A stretch of DNA of 64,000 nucleotides from UPXZ01 sp047974405 (GCA_047974405.1 JBKECI010000019.1:1-64000); one strand, 5' to 3'; positions 51,812 through 61,851 are shown, numbered from the stretch's first letter. Notes: generated by a model not told the origin, from the sequence alone. Translations and numbers: made by a program.

Positions 51812-54271
51812 CTATCGTAGTTTTGCTCCAAGTTTATTTTCCAGATTTTGTTGGATTTTTCTCAATATATTATCTATTATACTGTCAGTGAGGGTACCTT
51901 GCTCATCTTGTAGGGTGAAACTCACGGCATACGATTTTTTGCCTTCTTCTATATTTTTACCTTCGTAAACGTCAAATAGTGTTACCTCTTTGAGCAACCG
52001 TTTTTCTGTCCGGTAGGCTATTTCCTCTATTTCGGCAAATGATACTCTCTTATCTATTACCAAAGCCAAATCTCGTTTTGCTTCAGGGTATTTGGGCAAT
52101 TCTTTGTAACTTGTCTGGTGATAAACAGATTCACTTAAAATTGTATCCCAAAGCAAGTCCGCATAAAATACCTCTTGTTTTATTCCGATTACATTTTTTA
52201 TTCGGCTGCTTATTGTTCCAAAATTGCCTAATGTGTTTTTTCTTTTGCTTTTTATGCTCAATGCTTCTGCGTAAATATCCGATTCAAATTCTTCAAAAGT
52301 CAATTTTTGTATATCAAATCCCAACCGCAACAGGATGTTGAGTAAATAAGCTTTTAGCTCGAAAACGGTTGTTTTTTGTTCGGATACAGCCCATGAATTG
52401 ATATTTCTGTCTCCTGTGAGCCATAGTCCGAGATGCCGATTTTCTGTATATGCGGATAGTTTGTTTTCTGTTTCCTTATCCTTACCGGCCAAGTGATAGC
52501 AGTTTCCAAACTCATATAGTTTCAAATTGGAATTTTTACGATTAATATTGTAAACAGCATTTTCCAGACCGCCAAAAACCAACGATTGGCGCATAACATT
52601 CAAATCTGAACTCAAGGGATTGAGAATTTTCACACACTGATTTTCGGGAAAGTCGCTCAGATTAAGATAATATGCACTTTTTGTTAATGAATTATTCAAT
52701 ACCTCATTAAATCCTTGTGCCGTAAGTTGTTCCGAAATGAGAGTTTGCAATTTGAAATTGTCGGGTTTATTGCCGTAACTCAATGTGGAGGTCAGTTTGT
52801 CTCCAATTTCAACATTGTTGTAGCCATAGATACGCAAAATATCTTCTATCACGTCCACATCACGCTGTACATCTACACGGTATGCAGGTACGAGCAACTT
52901 GTATTTTTCATCGGTTTCCGTAACTATCTCGATTTCTAAACCTTTCAATATTTTTTTTACATTGTCCGTGCCTATAGGCTTTCCTATGAGGCTGTCTATT
53001 TTATATTTGTTCAATGTTACACAAAATGGTTTGATTTCGAGTGAGTGTTTGTCAATTATTTCAGACGATATGTTTCCTCCTGCAACTTCTTGAATCAGTA
53101 AGGCGGCTCGTTTTAACACATACACTGTGCCGGCGGGATCTACGCCGCGTTCGAAACGGAACGAGGCATCGGTGTTCAACCCATGCCGGCGTGCTGTTTT
53201 ACGTATATTCACAGGATTGAAATAGGCACTTTCGAGGAAAATATTCCGGGTGTTTTCCGTTACTCCCGATGCTATCCCTCCAAATATTCCTCCTATACAC
53301 ATAGGTTCGTCTCCGTTGCAAATCATCAAGTCGTCTGCTGAGAGCTTTCTTTCCATACCATCCAGGGTAATAAAGGGTGTCCCTTCCGGCAAGTTTTTTA
53401 CTCTTATTTCTTTTGAGGTAATTTTATCGGCATCAAAGGCATGGAGGGGTTGCCCCATTTCGTGGAGTACAAAGTTGGTAATATCTACTACGTTGTTTAT
53501 GGGGCGTACTCCTATAGTCAACAATGCATTTTTGAGCCAGCTGGGAGATTCGGTAACGCTTACTCCCGATATGGTTACTCCAGCATAATGGGGGCAAGCT
53601 TCTATATTCTCTATTTTTACGGGAATAGTTAAATCTGTATTATTTACGACAAATTTATCAATAGGGGGAGGTGATAGGATAATATCATTGTTTCTCGATG
53701 AAAAATAGGCTGCCAAGTCACGTGCAACTCCGTAATGCGATGCTGCATCCGCACGGTTAGGCGTTATGTCCACCTCTATCAAGTAGTCAGATTTTATGTT
53801 GAAATGATCTTTGGCTAATGTTCCCGGTTTTGTATCTTCAGGGAGTATCATAATGCCTTCATGACTCGTTCCCATACCTATTTCGTCTTCGGCACAAATC
53901 ATTCCGAAAGATTCTATCCCGCGAATTTTTGAGCGTTTGATTGTAAAACTGTCCTCGTTCGAGTAGAGTTTTGTCCCTATGGTGGCAACTATTACTTTTT
54001 GTCCAGCAGCTACATTGGGAGCTCCACATACGATTTGCAGCGGCTCACCGTTACCTACATTTACTGTGGTAACGTGCAGGTGGTCTGAATTTTCGTGGGC
54101 GGTACACGTAAGAACTTCTCCTGTTACCAATCCCTCCAAGCCTCCTTTAACTGTTTGAATTTTTTCAATACTTCCCACCTCCAAACCGATCGAGGTCAAA
54201 ATTGCCCCTAATTCTTCGGGAGTATTTTTCAGATTAATGTAATTTTTCAGCCAATTGTAAGATATATTCAT
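51812..54271 (-). CDS. pheT: Phenylalanyl-tRNA synthetase beta subunit
   Basis: PheT is the large subunit of the PheS2-PheT2 enzyme. The 819-residue protein has the EMAP-like tRNA-binding domain (about 40-150; LTCTAHENSDHLHVTTVNVG), the B3/4 editing domain with NVVDITNFVLHEMGQPLHAFD, and the B5 domain. The core catalytic-like domain and the terminal anticodon-binding fold (YPEAKRDLALVIDKRVSF) follow. The ATG at 54271 (MNISYNWLKNYI) is chosen over an upstream frame to 54304 because the promoter sits at 54302. pheS is not in the window. Confidence 0.96.
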   Translation of the reverse strand: MNISYNWLKNYINLKNTPEELGAILTSIGLEVGSIEKIQTVKGGLEGLVTGEVLTCTAHENSDHLHVTTVNVGNGEPLQIVCGAPNVAAGQKVIVATIGTKLYSNEDSFTIKRSKIRGIESFGMICAEDEIGMGTSHEGIMILPEDTKPGTLAKDHFNIKSDYLIEVDITPNRADAASHYGVARDLAAYFSSRNNDIILSPPPIDKFVVNNTDLTIPVKIENIEACPHYAGVTISGVSVTESPSWLKNALLTIGVRPINNVVDITNFVLHEMGQPLHAFDADKITSKEIRVKNLPEGTPFITLDGMERKLSADDLMICNGDEPMCIGGIFGGIASGVTENTRNIFLESAYFNPVNIRKTARRHGLNTDASFRFERGVDPAGTVYVLKRAALLIQEVAGGNISSEIIDKHSLEIKPFCVTLNKYKIDSLIGKPIGTDNVKKILKGLEIEIVTETDEKYKLLVPAYRVDVQRDVDVIEDILRIYGYNNVEIGDKLTSTLSYGNKPDNFKLQTLISEQLTAQGFNEVLNNSLTKSAYYLNLSDFPENQCVKILNPLSSDLNVMRQSLVFGGLENAVYNINRKNSNLKLYEFGNCYHLAGKDKETENKLSAYTENRHLGLWLTGDRNINSWAVSEQKTTVFELKAYLLNILLRLGFDIQKLTFEEFESDIYAEALSIKSKRKNTLGNFGTISSRIKNVIGIKQEVFYADLLWDTILSESVYHQTSYKELPKYPEAKRDLALVIDKRVSFAEIEEIAYRTEKRLLKEVTLFDVYEGKNIEEGKKSYAVSFTLQDEQGTLTDSIIDNILRKIQQNLENKLGAKLR

Positions 54272-54301
54272 ATATTTAGACAAATAAAAAGGATTGAACC
54301 A

Positions 54302-54334
54302 CAAAGATACTTATTTTTTGGAAATTATGACAAA
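54302..54334 (-). promoter_or_regulatory. Promoter of pheT
   Basis: On the minus strand TTTG (54331-54334) is followed after 21 bases by TATCTTTG (54302-54309), 30 bases before the ATG. Confidence 0.7.
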
Positions 54335-54386
54335 TTAATATTGTCTGTAAAATCAGTACAAAATCAATCTTTTGAGGGATAAAATG

Positions 54387-54422
54387 AAAATTCCCGAAAA
54401 TCATTTTGTTTTCGGGAATTTT
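54387..54422 (-). terminator. Terminator of the glucan phosphorylase gene
   Basis: A perfect 14-bp stem (AAAATTCCCGAAAA and complement) with an eight-base loop, 27 bases after the phosphorylase stop, followed on the minus strand by A/T-rich sequence. Confidence 0.85.
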
Positions 54423-54449
54423 TTACAATTTTATCTTTAATGAATTTAA

Positions 54450-57014
54450 TCAAATCCAACGTACAAAGCAGAAATCTTGACGATGTGGGAGTATTTCATT
54501 TTTGGGGAACATACGGAAACCGTATTTGAACGTTCCGGCATTATCCAACTGATAATCTATATTAAAATAGAGTTTGGAGCCTTCGGTTTTTACCAATTTC
54601 ATTTCGGCCACATCACTCAGTTCTTCTTCGTTATTTTGATTGGTTTTTATAGCCACCAGTTCGATGCCTATCCCTTTTTCGTTGGGAATTTTTACGTCTA
54701 TCACTACATTAATGTTGTAGTCTTCTCCAACTTGTGGATTTTGTATCAATTTTTCTGGAATGTCAATATTTACCACCTGGATATTATTCCAGTTATTTGC
54801 CATAGATTCTTTCCATGAGGCTATCTCTTTGGCTTTTTCATATCCGTTTGCCGTAAGCAAACTGTTTCTTTTTTCCAATTTTGTATAAAATCTGTCAAAA
54901 TAGTCGTCCATCATACGCTTGGTGGTAAACTTAGGGGTAATTAGGGCGATGGTATTTTTGATAAATTGAATCCATTCAGGAGAAAATCCTTTGGTGTTTT
55001 TTGCAAAGTACAGGGGAATAATCTCGTTTTCGAGCATATTGTATATGGTAATGGCATCCAGCTTGTCCTGATATTCCTGATTTTGATAGGTACGATTGGC
55101 AGTTATAGCCCATCCTGCATTTTTTACATACCCCTCATACCACCAGCCGTCAAGTACCGAAAAGTTTAACACTCCGTTCATTTGTGCTTTTTCTCCTGAT
55201 GTGCCGGAGGCTTCCAAAGGGCGTGTGGGTGTGTTGAGCCATATATCTACGCCTGATACCAAGCGTTTTGCCAATCGCATATCGTAATTTTCGAGGAAAA
55301 TAACTTTCCCTAAAAATTGTGGCATTCTCGATATTTCTATTATTCGTTTTATCAATCCTTGTCCGGCACCGTCGGCAGGGTGTGCTTTTCCGGTATAGAG
55401 AAATTGAACAGGATGATTGGGGTTGTTTACAATTTTTCCTAATCTCTCCAAATCGCTAAACAGCAGGTGGGCGCGCTTGTAGGTTGCAAATCGACGTCCA
55501 AATCCTATAATCAATGCATTGGGGTTGATAGATTCGAGAATAGAAACGATACGCGATGGATCGCCTTGGTTTTTCAGCCAATTATCGCGAAACTGACCAC
55601 GGATATATTCTACCAATTTATTCTTTAAAGAGGTGCGTAAGTTCCATATCTCCTGGTCGGGTACTTGATATATTTTTTCCCAAATAGAAGTATTGGACTG
55701 GTCTTTGTAAAAAGCGGGAGTAAAATGTTTTTCGTAAAGCGCTTTCCACTCCGAAGATGTCCATGTGGGCATATGAACTCCGTTGGTTACATAGCTTACG
55801 TGTGACTCCTGAGGATAGTATCCTTTCCAGATGGGGCTGAACATTTTTTTTGAAACTTCTCCATGAAGCCAGCTTACACCGTTTACCTCTTGAGATGTAT
55901 TGCAGGCAAAGGTGCTCATATTAAACTTTTCGTTGTGATCGTCGATATTTGTGCGTCCCATTCCGATAAATTCATCCCATGAGATTTGCAGTTTGGAAGG
56001 ATAATCGCTCATATATTTGTTAAACAAAGCTTCGTCAAAACTGTCATGACCTGCCGGCACCGGAGTGTGGACTGTGTAAAGTGAGCTTGAGCGTACCACT
56101 TCCAACGCTTGGCCGAATGTGAGATTTTCTTCTTTGATTAAATCTACCAGTCGCTGTACGTTTATTAATGCAGCATGCCCTTCGTTGCAATGGTAGATTT
56201 GCTTTTTAATACCTAATTTTTTTAATGTAAGTATTCCTCCTATTCCGAGCATAATCTCTTGCTTGATACGATTTTCCCAATCGCCACCGTATAGTTGGTG
56301 CGTTATGGATCGATCGTATTCACTGTTCATATCATTATCTGTATCAAGAAGATATAAAGAGATACGCCCTACGGGAACTTTCCAGACGTAGCTATACACG
56401 ATACGTCCCGGATAGGGTACTTCTACCACGAGGGGATGTCCGTTTTCGTCCATAATCTGTTTTATGGGAAGTGTGTTAAAGTTTTGCGGCTCATATACGG
56501 AGATTTGTTCTCCGTCCATAGACAATGTTTGGGTAAAGTAACCGTAGCGGTAAAGAAATCCTATTGCTACCATATCTACCTGGCTGTCGCTGGCTTCTTT
56601 GAGATAGTCGCCCGCCAATACGCCCAAACCACCGGAATATATTTTTAGGATTTCGGTAAGTCCGTATTCCATACTAAAATAGGCTATAGATGGACGCTTG
56701 CTGTTGATGGGACTATTTATATATTCTTGAAATTTTGTATAAATCTCATTTACTTTCCCGATAAACTCTTCGTCTTTACCAAGAGAGACCAATTTGTCGT
56801 AACTGAGTATGTTGAGTAATTGTACAGGGTTTGACCCTGCCTGTTTCCAAGCTTCTCTGTCGATTTCTCTGAATAGTTTTTTGGCGTTACTGTCCCAAGA
56901 CCACCAAATATTTTGCGACAATTCATCAAGTTTGTTCAAACTTTCGGGAAGATTTGATTTTACGATAATCTCTTTCCAATTGGGAGTATTTACTTCATTG
57001 ACTTTTAATTTCAT
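54450..57014 (-). CDS. glgP: Alpha-glucan (glycogen) phosphorylase
   Basis: The 854-residue GT35 enzyme releases glucose-1-phosphate from alpha-1,4-glucans. The N-terminal DUF3417 region (about 10-125, QNIWWSWDSNAKKLFREID) marks the alternative phosphorylase group common in Bacteroidetes and archaea. The catalytic part has AYFSMEYGLTEILKIYSGGL, HCNEGHAALINVQR, FGRRFATYKRAHLLF and the PLP-lysine segment EASGTSGEKAQMNG. It lies downstream of glycogen synthase on the same strand but has its own -7 element and a strong terminator. Confidence 0.93.
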   Translation of the reverse strand: MKLKVNEVNTPNWKEIIVKSNLPESLNKLDELSQNIWWSWDSNAKKLFREIDREAWKQAGSNPVQLLNILSYDKLVSLGKDEEFIGKVNEIYTKFQEYINSPINSKRPSIAYFSMEYGLTEILKIYSGGLGVLAGDYLKEASDSQVDMVAIGFLYRYGYFTQTLSMDGEQISVYEPQNFNTLPIKQIMDENGHPLVVEVPYPGRIVYSYVWKVPVGRISLYLLDTDNDMNSEYDRSITHQLYGGDWENRIKQEIMLGIGGILTLKKLGIKKQIYHCNEGHAALINVQRLVDLIKEENLTFGQALEVVRSSSLYTVHTPVPAGHDSFDEALFNKYMSDYPSKLQISWDEFIGMGRTNIDDHNEKFNMSTFACNTSQEVNGVSWLHGEVSKKMFSPIWKGYYPQESHVSYVTNGVHMPTWTSSEWKALYEKHFTPAFYKDQSNTSIWEKIYQVPDQEIWNLRTSLKNKLVEYIRGQFRDNWLKNQGDPSRIVSILESINPNALIIGFGRRFATYKRAHLLFSDLERLGKIVNNPNHPVQFLYTGKAHPADGAGQGLIKRIIEISRMPQFLGKVIFLENYDMRLAKRLVSGVDIWLNTPTRPLEASGTSGEKAQMNGVLNFSVLDGWWYEGYVKNAGWAITANRTYQNQEYQDKLDAITIYNMLENEIIPLYFAKNTKGFSPEWIQFIKNTIALITPKFTTKRMMDDYFDRFYTKLEKRNSLLTANGYEKAKEIASWKESMANNWNNIQVVNIDIPEKLIQNPQVGEDYNINVVIDVKIPNEKGIGIELVAIKTNQNNEEELSDVAEMKLVKTEGSKLYFNIDYQLDNAGTFKYGFRMFPKNEILPHRQDFCFVRWI

Positions 57015-57095
57015 AATTACATTAATTGTTAATAGCCTTAGCTCATTGGTATATGGTTATTGTTGTGTTTTGTGCTTTAAAACATAAATTTAAGG

Positions 57096-57103
57096 TGCAA
57101 AAA
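57096..57103 (-). promoter_or_regulatory. -7 element of glgP
   Basis: TATTTTTG on the minus strand, 81 bases before the ATG. Confidence 0.4.
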
Positions 57104-57202
57104 TAGTAAAAAGTTTCTAAAGAAAACATCTTATTTCAATTAAAAACAGGAATAAAAACTTCAAACGTTTGATAATTGTGTAAATTGCTGTTTGTGAGCA
57201 AA

Positions 57203-58843
57203 TTAAATTCTTGCATTTCTGTTTCGTAATGCTATGTCGTAAGCTTCTTCGTAATAGCGTATAAATTCGCTCCAAAGTGCCTTTTGTGCAATTTTTTTTG
57301 CCTCGTTACGGCAGTCGTCAATGGCTTTAGGAGTTTTGTTTTGGTATTTAAATAGTGTGTCGGCAATAGTATCCGAGATCTGAGAGTTGTTGTAGTCGGA
57401 ACGGTGTATTACTGTAGCTCCTTTGTTGCTTTTGAAATTGTCGAGTACCCACTGTCCAAATCCTGCCAGATCTGTGGTAACGGTGGGTACCGAAAAGGCG
57501 ACACTTTCGAGTGGAGTATATCCCCAAGGCTCGTAGTACGATGGGAAAACCGAGATGTCCATCCCTATAAGCAAATCCCAATAAGGCATGTTGAAAACTC
57601 CATCGTTGCCGTTTAGGTAAGAGGGTACAAAAATTATCTTTACCTTGTCTTCTCTGTTGTTGTGGAAGTGAAACCACCGCAACGCCGATATTACACAGTC
57701 GTTGTGATAGTCGTATAGTTCGTGCGTTGTCTGCTTATTCCAGTAGTCCACATAGGCATTGATGTTTTGCAATTTCTCAACAATATCTAATCTCGGTCCT
57801 TTGATGTAGCCCGGAACCATTATAAAGGCGACTATCTCTTTTTTTAGTCCTGTTTTTGTCGATAATTTTTTTAGCGATTCAATAAAAACGTCTATTCCTT
57901 TGTTTTTATATTCGTATCTTCCTGCAGTACATACATGCAACGCATCTTTTGACAACTCGCATCCAAACAACGACTCTGCCACCAGTGTCAGCCGTTCTCT
58001 GGCAGCCTGTCGCTTAGTTTCAAACTCTTTTTCTTTTGGGATGAAACTGTCTTCAAACCCATTGGGGGTAATAATGTGTGGACGTTTCTCAAGGAGCTGC
58101 TCACATTCAATACCTGTAATTTTACTGACTGTAGTAAAGCAGTCGGCAACGTGTGCTGCTTGCTTTTCAGCAGAATGTTTGGATACTACATTTAGTTCAA
58201 ATGCCATTTGATCTCCATTGTACTCTTTCATATAGTCGTACAATGGTTTGTTGTTGCCGGCAATAGAACGCCCTATGGTGGTGGCGTGGGTTGTAAAAAC
58301 GGTAGCTATTTCGGGTACTCTGTCGCGTACGTAAAATTCTCCAAAAGTTGTCATCCATTCATTGAAGTGGGCGATAACATTATTTTTTTTCTCTAATTTG
58401 AAATATCTGTAATAGCTTTCTATCACTTTTCCGGCAGCATGACCAAACATAGAAGACTCATCGTAGTCTCCATATGCCACAAGAGAATCTACTGCGAATT
58501 TTTCCCAAGCGATCCCATAAATTTCGTTTTTCCGATAAAAGAGAGGGATAAAGTCGACCAAAACAGCTATGGGACTTCCCGGTATTTTCCACCTGCCTAT
58601 CCGTATTTTTAATCCGGTATTTTTATAAAAAAAATCTTTCCAACCAGACAGCAATTTTTTGTCCTCTTCAAAATAAGGTGATTCTTGTTTTTTCCATACG
58701 TCGGGTCCTATAAATATTAGCTTGTCTCCCAAAGCTTTTTCAAGTATTTCGGCTCTGGTTGAAAGTACTGTATAAATACCTCCTACCATATTGCAAACCT
58801 CCCAACTCGTTTCAAAAACGTATTCAGGTTTCAATAAATTCAT
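57203..58843 (-). CDS. Glycogen synthase (GT3 family)
   Basis: The 546-residue protein matches the eukaryotic-type GT3 glycogen synthase rather than the bacterial GlgA (GT5). Visible segments are FETSWEVCNMVGGIYTVLST, VIAHFNEWMTTFGEFYVRD, TTHATTIGRSIAGN, IITPNGFEDSFIP and the catalytic SYYEPWGYTPLESVAFSVPT. It uses nucleotide sugars to extend alpha-1,4-glucan. It lies upstream of the phosphorylase gene on the same strand, which supports a glycogen storage role. A sigma-54 activator is divergent from it. Confidence 0.93.
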   Translation of the reverse strand: MNLLKPEYVFETSWEVCNMVGGIYTVLSTRAEILEKALGDKLIFIGPDVWKKQESPYFEEDKKLLSGWKDFFYKNTGLKIRIGRWKIPGSPIAVLVDFIPLFYRKNEIYGIAWEKFAVDSLVAYGDYDESSMFGHAAGKVIESYYRYFKLEKKNNVIAHFNEWMTTFGEFYVRDRVPEIATVFTTHATTIGRSIAGNNKPLYDYMKEYNGDQMAFELNVVSKHSAEKQAAHVADCFTTVSKITGIECEQLLEKRPHIITPNGFEDSFIPKEKEFETKRQAARERLTLVAESLFGCELSKDALHVCTAGRYEYKNKGIDVFIESLKKLSTKTGLKKEIVAFIMVPGYIKGPRLDIVEKLQNINAYVDYWNKQTTHELYDYHNDCVISALRWFHFHNNREDKVKIIFVPSYLNGNDGVFNMPYWDLLIGMDISVFPSYYEPWGYTPLESVAFSVPTVTTDLAGFGQWVLDNFKSNKGATVIHRSDYNNSQISDTIADTLFKYQNKTPKAIDDCRNEAKKIAQKALWSEFIRYYEEAYDIALRNRNARI

Positions 58844-58875
58844 TTGTGCAATTTAATTAAGTAGATGAAAAGTTG

Positions 58876-58883
58876 CAAAGATA
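58876..58883 (-). promoter_or_regulatory. -7 element of glycogen synthase
   Basis: TATCTTTG on the minus strand, 32 bases before the ATG. Confidence 0.5.
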
Positions 58884-58989
58884 ATTGTTTTTATCACACT
58901 TATACAATGAACCTGTATCACTTTTGCTCAACAGAGTTTAATAAAACCTTTTTTAACAAAATAGAGCTATATATCCCACAAAAAAACCG

Positions 58990-58997
58990 TATTTTTG
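58990..58997 (+). promoter_or_regulatory. -7 element of the sigma-54 activator operon
   Basis: TATTTTTG, 29 bases before the ATG at 59027. Confidence 0.5.
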
Positions 58998-59026
58998 TCA
59001 GTATCATCTGACATTTTGTCTTGTTT

Positions 59027-60280
59027 ATGAAACCATCAGAATTACAGAACGTTAAGCAAAAATTTTCGATTATAGGTACCTCAGAATTACTTAATAGGGC
59101 GATTGATATTGCCGTACAAGTAGCTCCTACCGATTTGTCTGTGCTTATAACGGGAGAGAGCGGAGTGGGAAAAGAAAACTTTCCGCAAATCATTCACTCA
59201 TATAGCCACAGAAAACATGGTTCTTATATTGCCGTCAATTGTGGTGCAATCCCCGAGGGAACTATTGATTCCGAACTTTTTGGGCATGAGAAAGGGTCGT
59301 TTACGGGGGCGACAAGCGACAGAAAAGGATATTTTGAAGTTGCCAACGGTGGAACTATTTTTTTGGATGAAGTGGGTGAATTGCCACACGCCACACAAGT
59401 GCGACTGTTAAGAGTATTGGAAGCGGGAGAATTTATTAAAGTAGGCTCTTCCAAAATCCTAAAAACAGACGTTCGCGTTGTTGCCGCAACCAATCTCAAT
59501 ATGACAGAAGCTATTCGCAACGGTCATTTTCGCGAAGATTTATACTACCGTCTCAATACTGTTCCCATCCACATACCTCCTTTGAGAGAGCGAAAAGAAG
59601 ACATCCCTCTGCTTTTTAGAAAATTTGCAGCCGACTTTGCCGAAAAGTATAGGATGCCCCCCGTAAAACTGACAGAAAACGCTCGTGCGATGCTTATGAA
59701 CTATTATTGGAACGGAAATGTGAGACAACTGAAAAATATTACCGAGCAAATTTCCGTTATCGAACAGCAACGCGAAATAAGCCCCGACATATTGCGTGCA
59801 TATTTGCCGGAAGAGGATATGGAACGGCTGCCGGCTTTGGCAAAAGGGGTGGACAGCAAAACTTTTAACAGCGAAAGAGAGATATTATACCAAGTGCTGT
59901 TTGACATGAAACGGGATATGAATGAGCTGAAAAAGAACGTTCATCAGTTAATGAACGGAGAGAGTGTAGAAAAACATTCGGCTTCTTACCATGATATGAA
60001 TCCTTCACTTCCTGTAACCATAGGCTACAAGCCGGAAGAAAGCTTATCCAAAAAAATGCCCAAATTCGGGCATGTAGACGATGTGGAAAATATTCAAGAG
60101 GTAGAAGATCTTCAAGAAAATGCGGAAGAAAACCACCAAACATTAGCCGATATGGAACGCAAAATGATAGAACAGGCTTTGGAAAAGAACAAAGGAAAAA
60201 GGCGTGCCGCTGCCAAAGAACTGCAAATATCGGAAAGAACTTTGTATCGAAAAATAAAAGAATATGAGATCAATGGATAA
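59027..60280 (+). CDS. Sigma-54-dependent transcriptional activator (no sensor domain)
   Basis: The 417-residue protein starts almost directly with the AAA+ module (about 12-250): Walker A GESGVGKE at 43-50, the sigma-54 contact loop GSFTGA at 90-95, Walker B GTIFLDEVGE, and HFREDLYYRLN. A long acidic linker (about 280-370) follows, and a Fis-type helix-turn-helix is at the C-terminus (KRRAAAKELQISERTLYRKI). No receiver, GAF or PAS domain is present, so activity must be controlled otherwise. The ATG at 59027 is preferred over a TTG six bases earlier. It is directly upstream of lptE and secG and should be co-transcribed with lptE. Confidence 0.92.
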   Translation: MKPSELQNVKQKFSIIGTSELLNRAIDIAVQVAPTDLSVLITGESGVGKENFPQIIHSYSHRKHGSYIAVNCGAIPEGTIDSELFGHEKGSFTGATSDRKGYFEVANGGTIFLDEVGELPHATQVRLLRVLEAGEFIKVGSSKILKTDVRVVAATNLNMTEAIRNGHFREDLYYRLNTVPIHIPPLRERKEDIPLLFRKFAADFAEKYRMPPVKLTENARAMLMNYYWNGNVRQLKNITEQISVIEQQREISPDILRAYLPEEDMERLPALAKGVDSKTFNSEREILYQVLFDMKRDMNELKKNVHQLMNGESVEKHSASYHDMNPSLPVTIGYKPEESLSKKMPKFGHVDDVENIQEVEDLQENAEENHQTLADMERKMIEQALEKNKGKRRAAAKELQISERTLYRKIKEYEING

Positions 60281-60328
60281 ATGGGTTCTATCTTATTTAT
60301 TAGCATAAACGACACTTTTTTCCTGAAA

Positions 60329-60865
60329 ATGAATAAAAAAAATAAGATGAGAGACTTCAATATCGGATACACTCTTTTGATGGTAATCGTTGCTGTTTCG
60401 TTTTCCTCCTGTACCATTTCCTACAAATTTAACGGAGCTTCTATAGATTATACTAAAATCAAAAATATCTCGATCACAGATTTTCCAAACAATGCAGAGT
60501 TGGTAAATCCTGCCCTGTCTCAAGCATTTACTGAGGCTTTGCGCGATAAATACACCAGACAAACCCGACTACAATTACTAAAGCAAAACGGAGACATCCA
60601 ATTGGAAGGAGAAATCATCGGCTACCAGCTCAATTCGTTGGCAATAAGTGCCGATTCTTATGCGTCGGAAACCAAACTTACCCTTACTATCAACGTAAGG
60701 TTTAACAATACCAAAGCTCCCGATGAGTCTTTTGAAAACAAGTACTCGGCATCTCAAACATTTGATAGTAGTAAAATGCTCAACGATGTTCAAGATGAGC
60801 TGGTTAAAATTCTGGTGGATGAAATTGTGGATAAAATTTATAACGACACCGTAGCAAAATGGTAA
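60329..60865 (+). CDS. lptE: LptE-family lipopolysaccharide assembly lipoprotein
   Basis: The product has a lipoprotein signal ending VSFSSC (Cys28 from the ATG at 60329). It then reads YKFNGASIDYTKIKNISITDFPNNAELV, split by a turn, then a helix with LSQAFTEALRDKYTRQTRL and strands QLEGEIIGYQL. This fits the LptE/LptE-like family that plugs the LptD barrel in LPS export. The start could also be 60281 or 60347; the chosen one gives the best basic-then-hydrophobic signal. It follows the activator gene and precedes a small conserved gene and secG. Confidence 0.8.
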   Translation: MNKKNKMRDFNIGYTLLMVIVAVSFSSCTISYKFNGASIDYTKIKNISITDFPNNAELVNPALSQAFTEALRDKYTRQTRLQLLKQNGDIQLEGEIIGYQLNSLAISADSYASETKLTLTINVRFNNTKAPDESFENKYSASQTFDSSKMLNDVQDELVKILVDEIVDKIYNDTVAKW

Positions 60866-60914
60866 CGCGGCGATTTGGAAAAATTGAAGCGGTAACAACA
60901 ACAACTATAGTTTG

Positions 60915-61310
60915 ATGACGTACGAAGAATTTATCTCATACATTAAAAATTCCGAAAATCTGTCGGAAAAAGATGTATCCATTTTAAAAGATATTACCGA
61001 GAAATTTCCTTACTTCTCTTTGGGACATTGGCTCTATCTTAAAACATTGAAAAATACCAACAGTATTTACTTCGGTGCGGAACTTGGTAAAACAGCAGTT
61101 TTTGCTCCGGACAGAAGGAGTCTCTACTTTTTTATGAACCCCGAAATGCAAGAAACAAAAAACGACAGAGAGAGGATGTCCAAAGACGGAAATTATTTTG
61201 AGATGATTGAAAAGTTTGAGAAAAGCAATGAAAACAGCCGTCAATCTCTAAAAGATTTGGCAAAGAAACTCAAAGAAGCAAGGGAAAGTTTCAACTTGGG
61301 AGAAGAATAA
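60915..61310 (+). CDS. Conserved small protein of unknown function
   Basis: The 131-residue protein is mainly helical: TYEEFISYIKNSENLSEKD, then ITEKFPYFSLGHWLYLKTLK and PDRRSLYFFMNPEMQE. A charged coiled-coil-like tail (SRQSLKDLAKKLKEARES) follows. It has no signal peptide or membrane helix and should be cytosolic. The pattern of its first 70 residues resembles a TPR-like helical pair. It lies 49 bases after lptE and shares its strand with secG, so it probably belongs to the envelope operon. The function is unknown. Confidence 0.7.
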   Translation: MTYEEFISYIKNSENLSEKDVSILKDITEKFPYFSLGHWLYLKTLKNTNSIYFGAELGKTAVFAPDRRSLYFFMNPEMQETKNDRERMSKDGNYFEMIEKFEKSNENSRQSLKDLAKKLKEARESFNLGEE

Positions 61311-61387
61311 GAAAACATCATTTATGATAAAAACCAGCTATAAATTACCTTTTCACTAGTCACAACAAGCAATTAAATGCAGATAAA

Positions 61388-61419
61388 TTTGATAAATTGA
61401 GAAAAAAGTATTTACTTTG
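61388..61419 (+). promoter_or_regulatory. Probable promoter of secG
   Basis: TTTG (61388-61391) and TTACTTTG (61412-61419, one mismatch to TAnnTTTG) are 20 bases apart, 57 bases before the secG ATG. Confidence 0.5.
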
Positions 61420-61476
61420 CATTCCATTTTCAAAAATTTAAAATAACCCTTTTAGAAAGCATATAATCAAAAGAAT

Positions 61477-61851
61477 ATGAACGCATTATTAATAACGCTT
61501 ACCGTTTTGATAGTACTATCTGCGGTAATACTTACGCTGATTGTCTTAGTTCAAAACTCCAAAGGCGGCGGATTGGCTGCAGGATTTCAATCATCCAATC
61601 AAATTATGGGTGTGCGCAAAACCACCGATGTGTTGGAAAAAGCCACTTGGGGACTTGCTGCCTTTATGTTGATAATGTCGATCATTGTAGTGGGAGTTCA
61701 ATCAAACAGCCGGCAAACAACCAATGATTCGGAGATAATAGAGCAATCAATGGACATACAAAATCAGATGCAAAAAGGGATGGCTGCTCCCAACTTTGGA
61801 GAAACCCCCTCGCAAGAACAACAACCGGCAGCGCAACCCGAAAAAAAATAA
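61477..61851 (+). CDS. secG: Preprotein translocase subunit SecG
   Basis: The 124-residue protein has two transmembrane helices (about 4-25 and 54-75) separated by the family loop LVQNSKGGGLAAGF with QIMGVRKTTDVLEKATW. SecG joins SecYE in the inner-membrane translocon. A Gln-rich hydrophilic tail (QNQMQKGMAAPNFGE, then PSQEQQPAAQ) of about 45 residues extends beyond the E. coli length, as in other Bacteroidetes. Confidence 0.93.
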   Translation: MNALLITLTVLIVLSAVILTLIVLVQNSKGGGLAAGFQSSNQIMGVRKTTDVLEKATWGLAAFMLIMSIIVVGVQSNSRQTTNDSEIIEQSMDIQNQMQKGMAAPNFGETPSQEQQPAAQPEKK

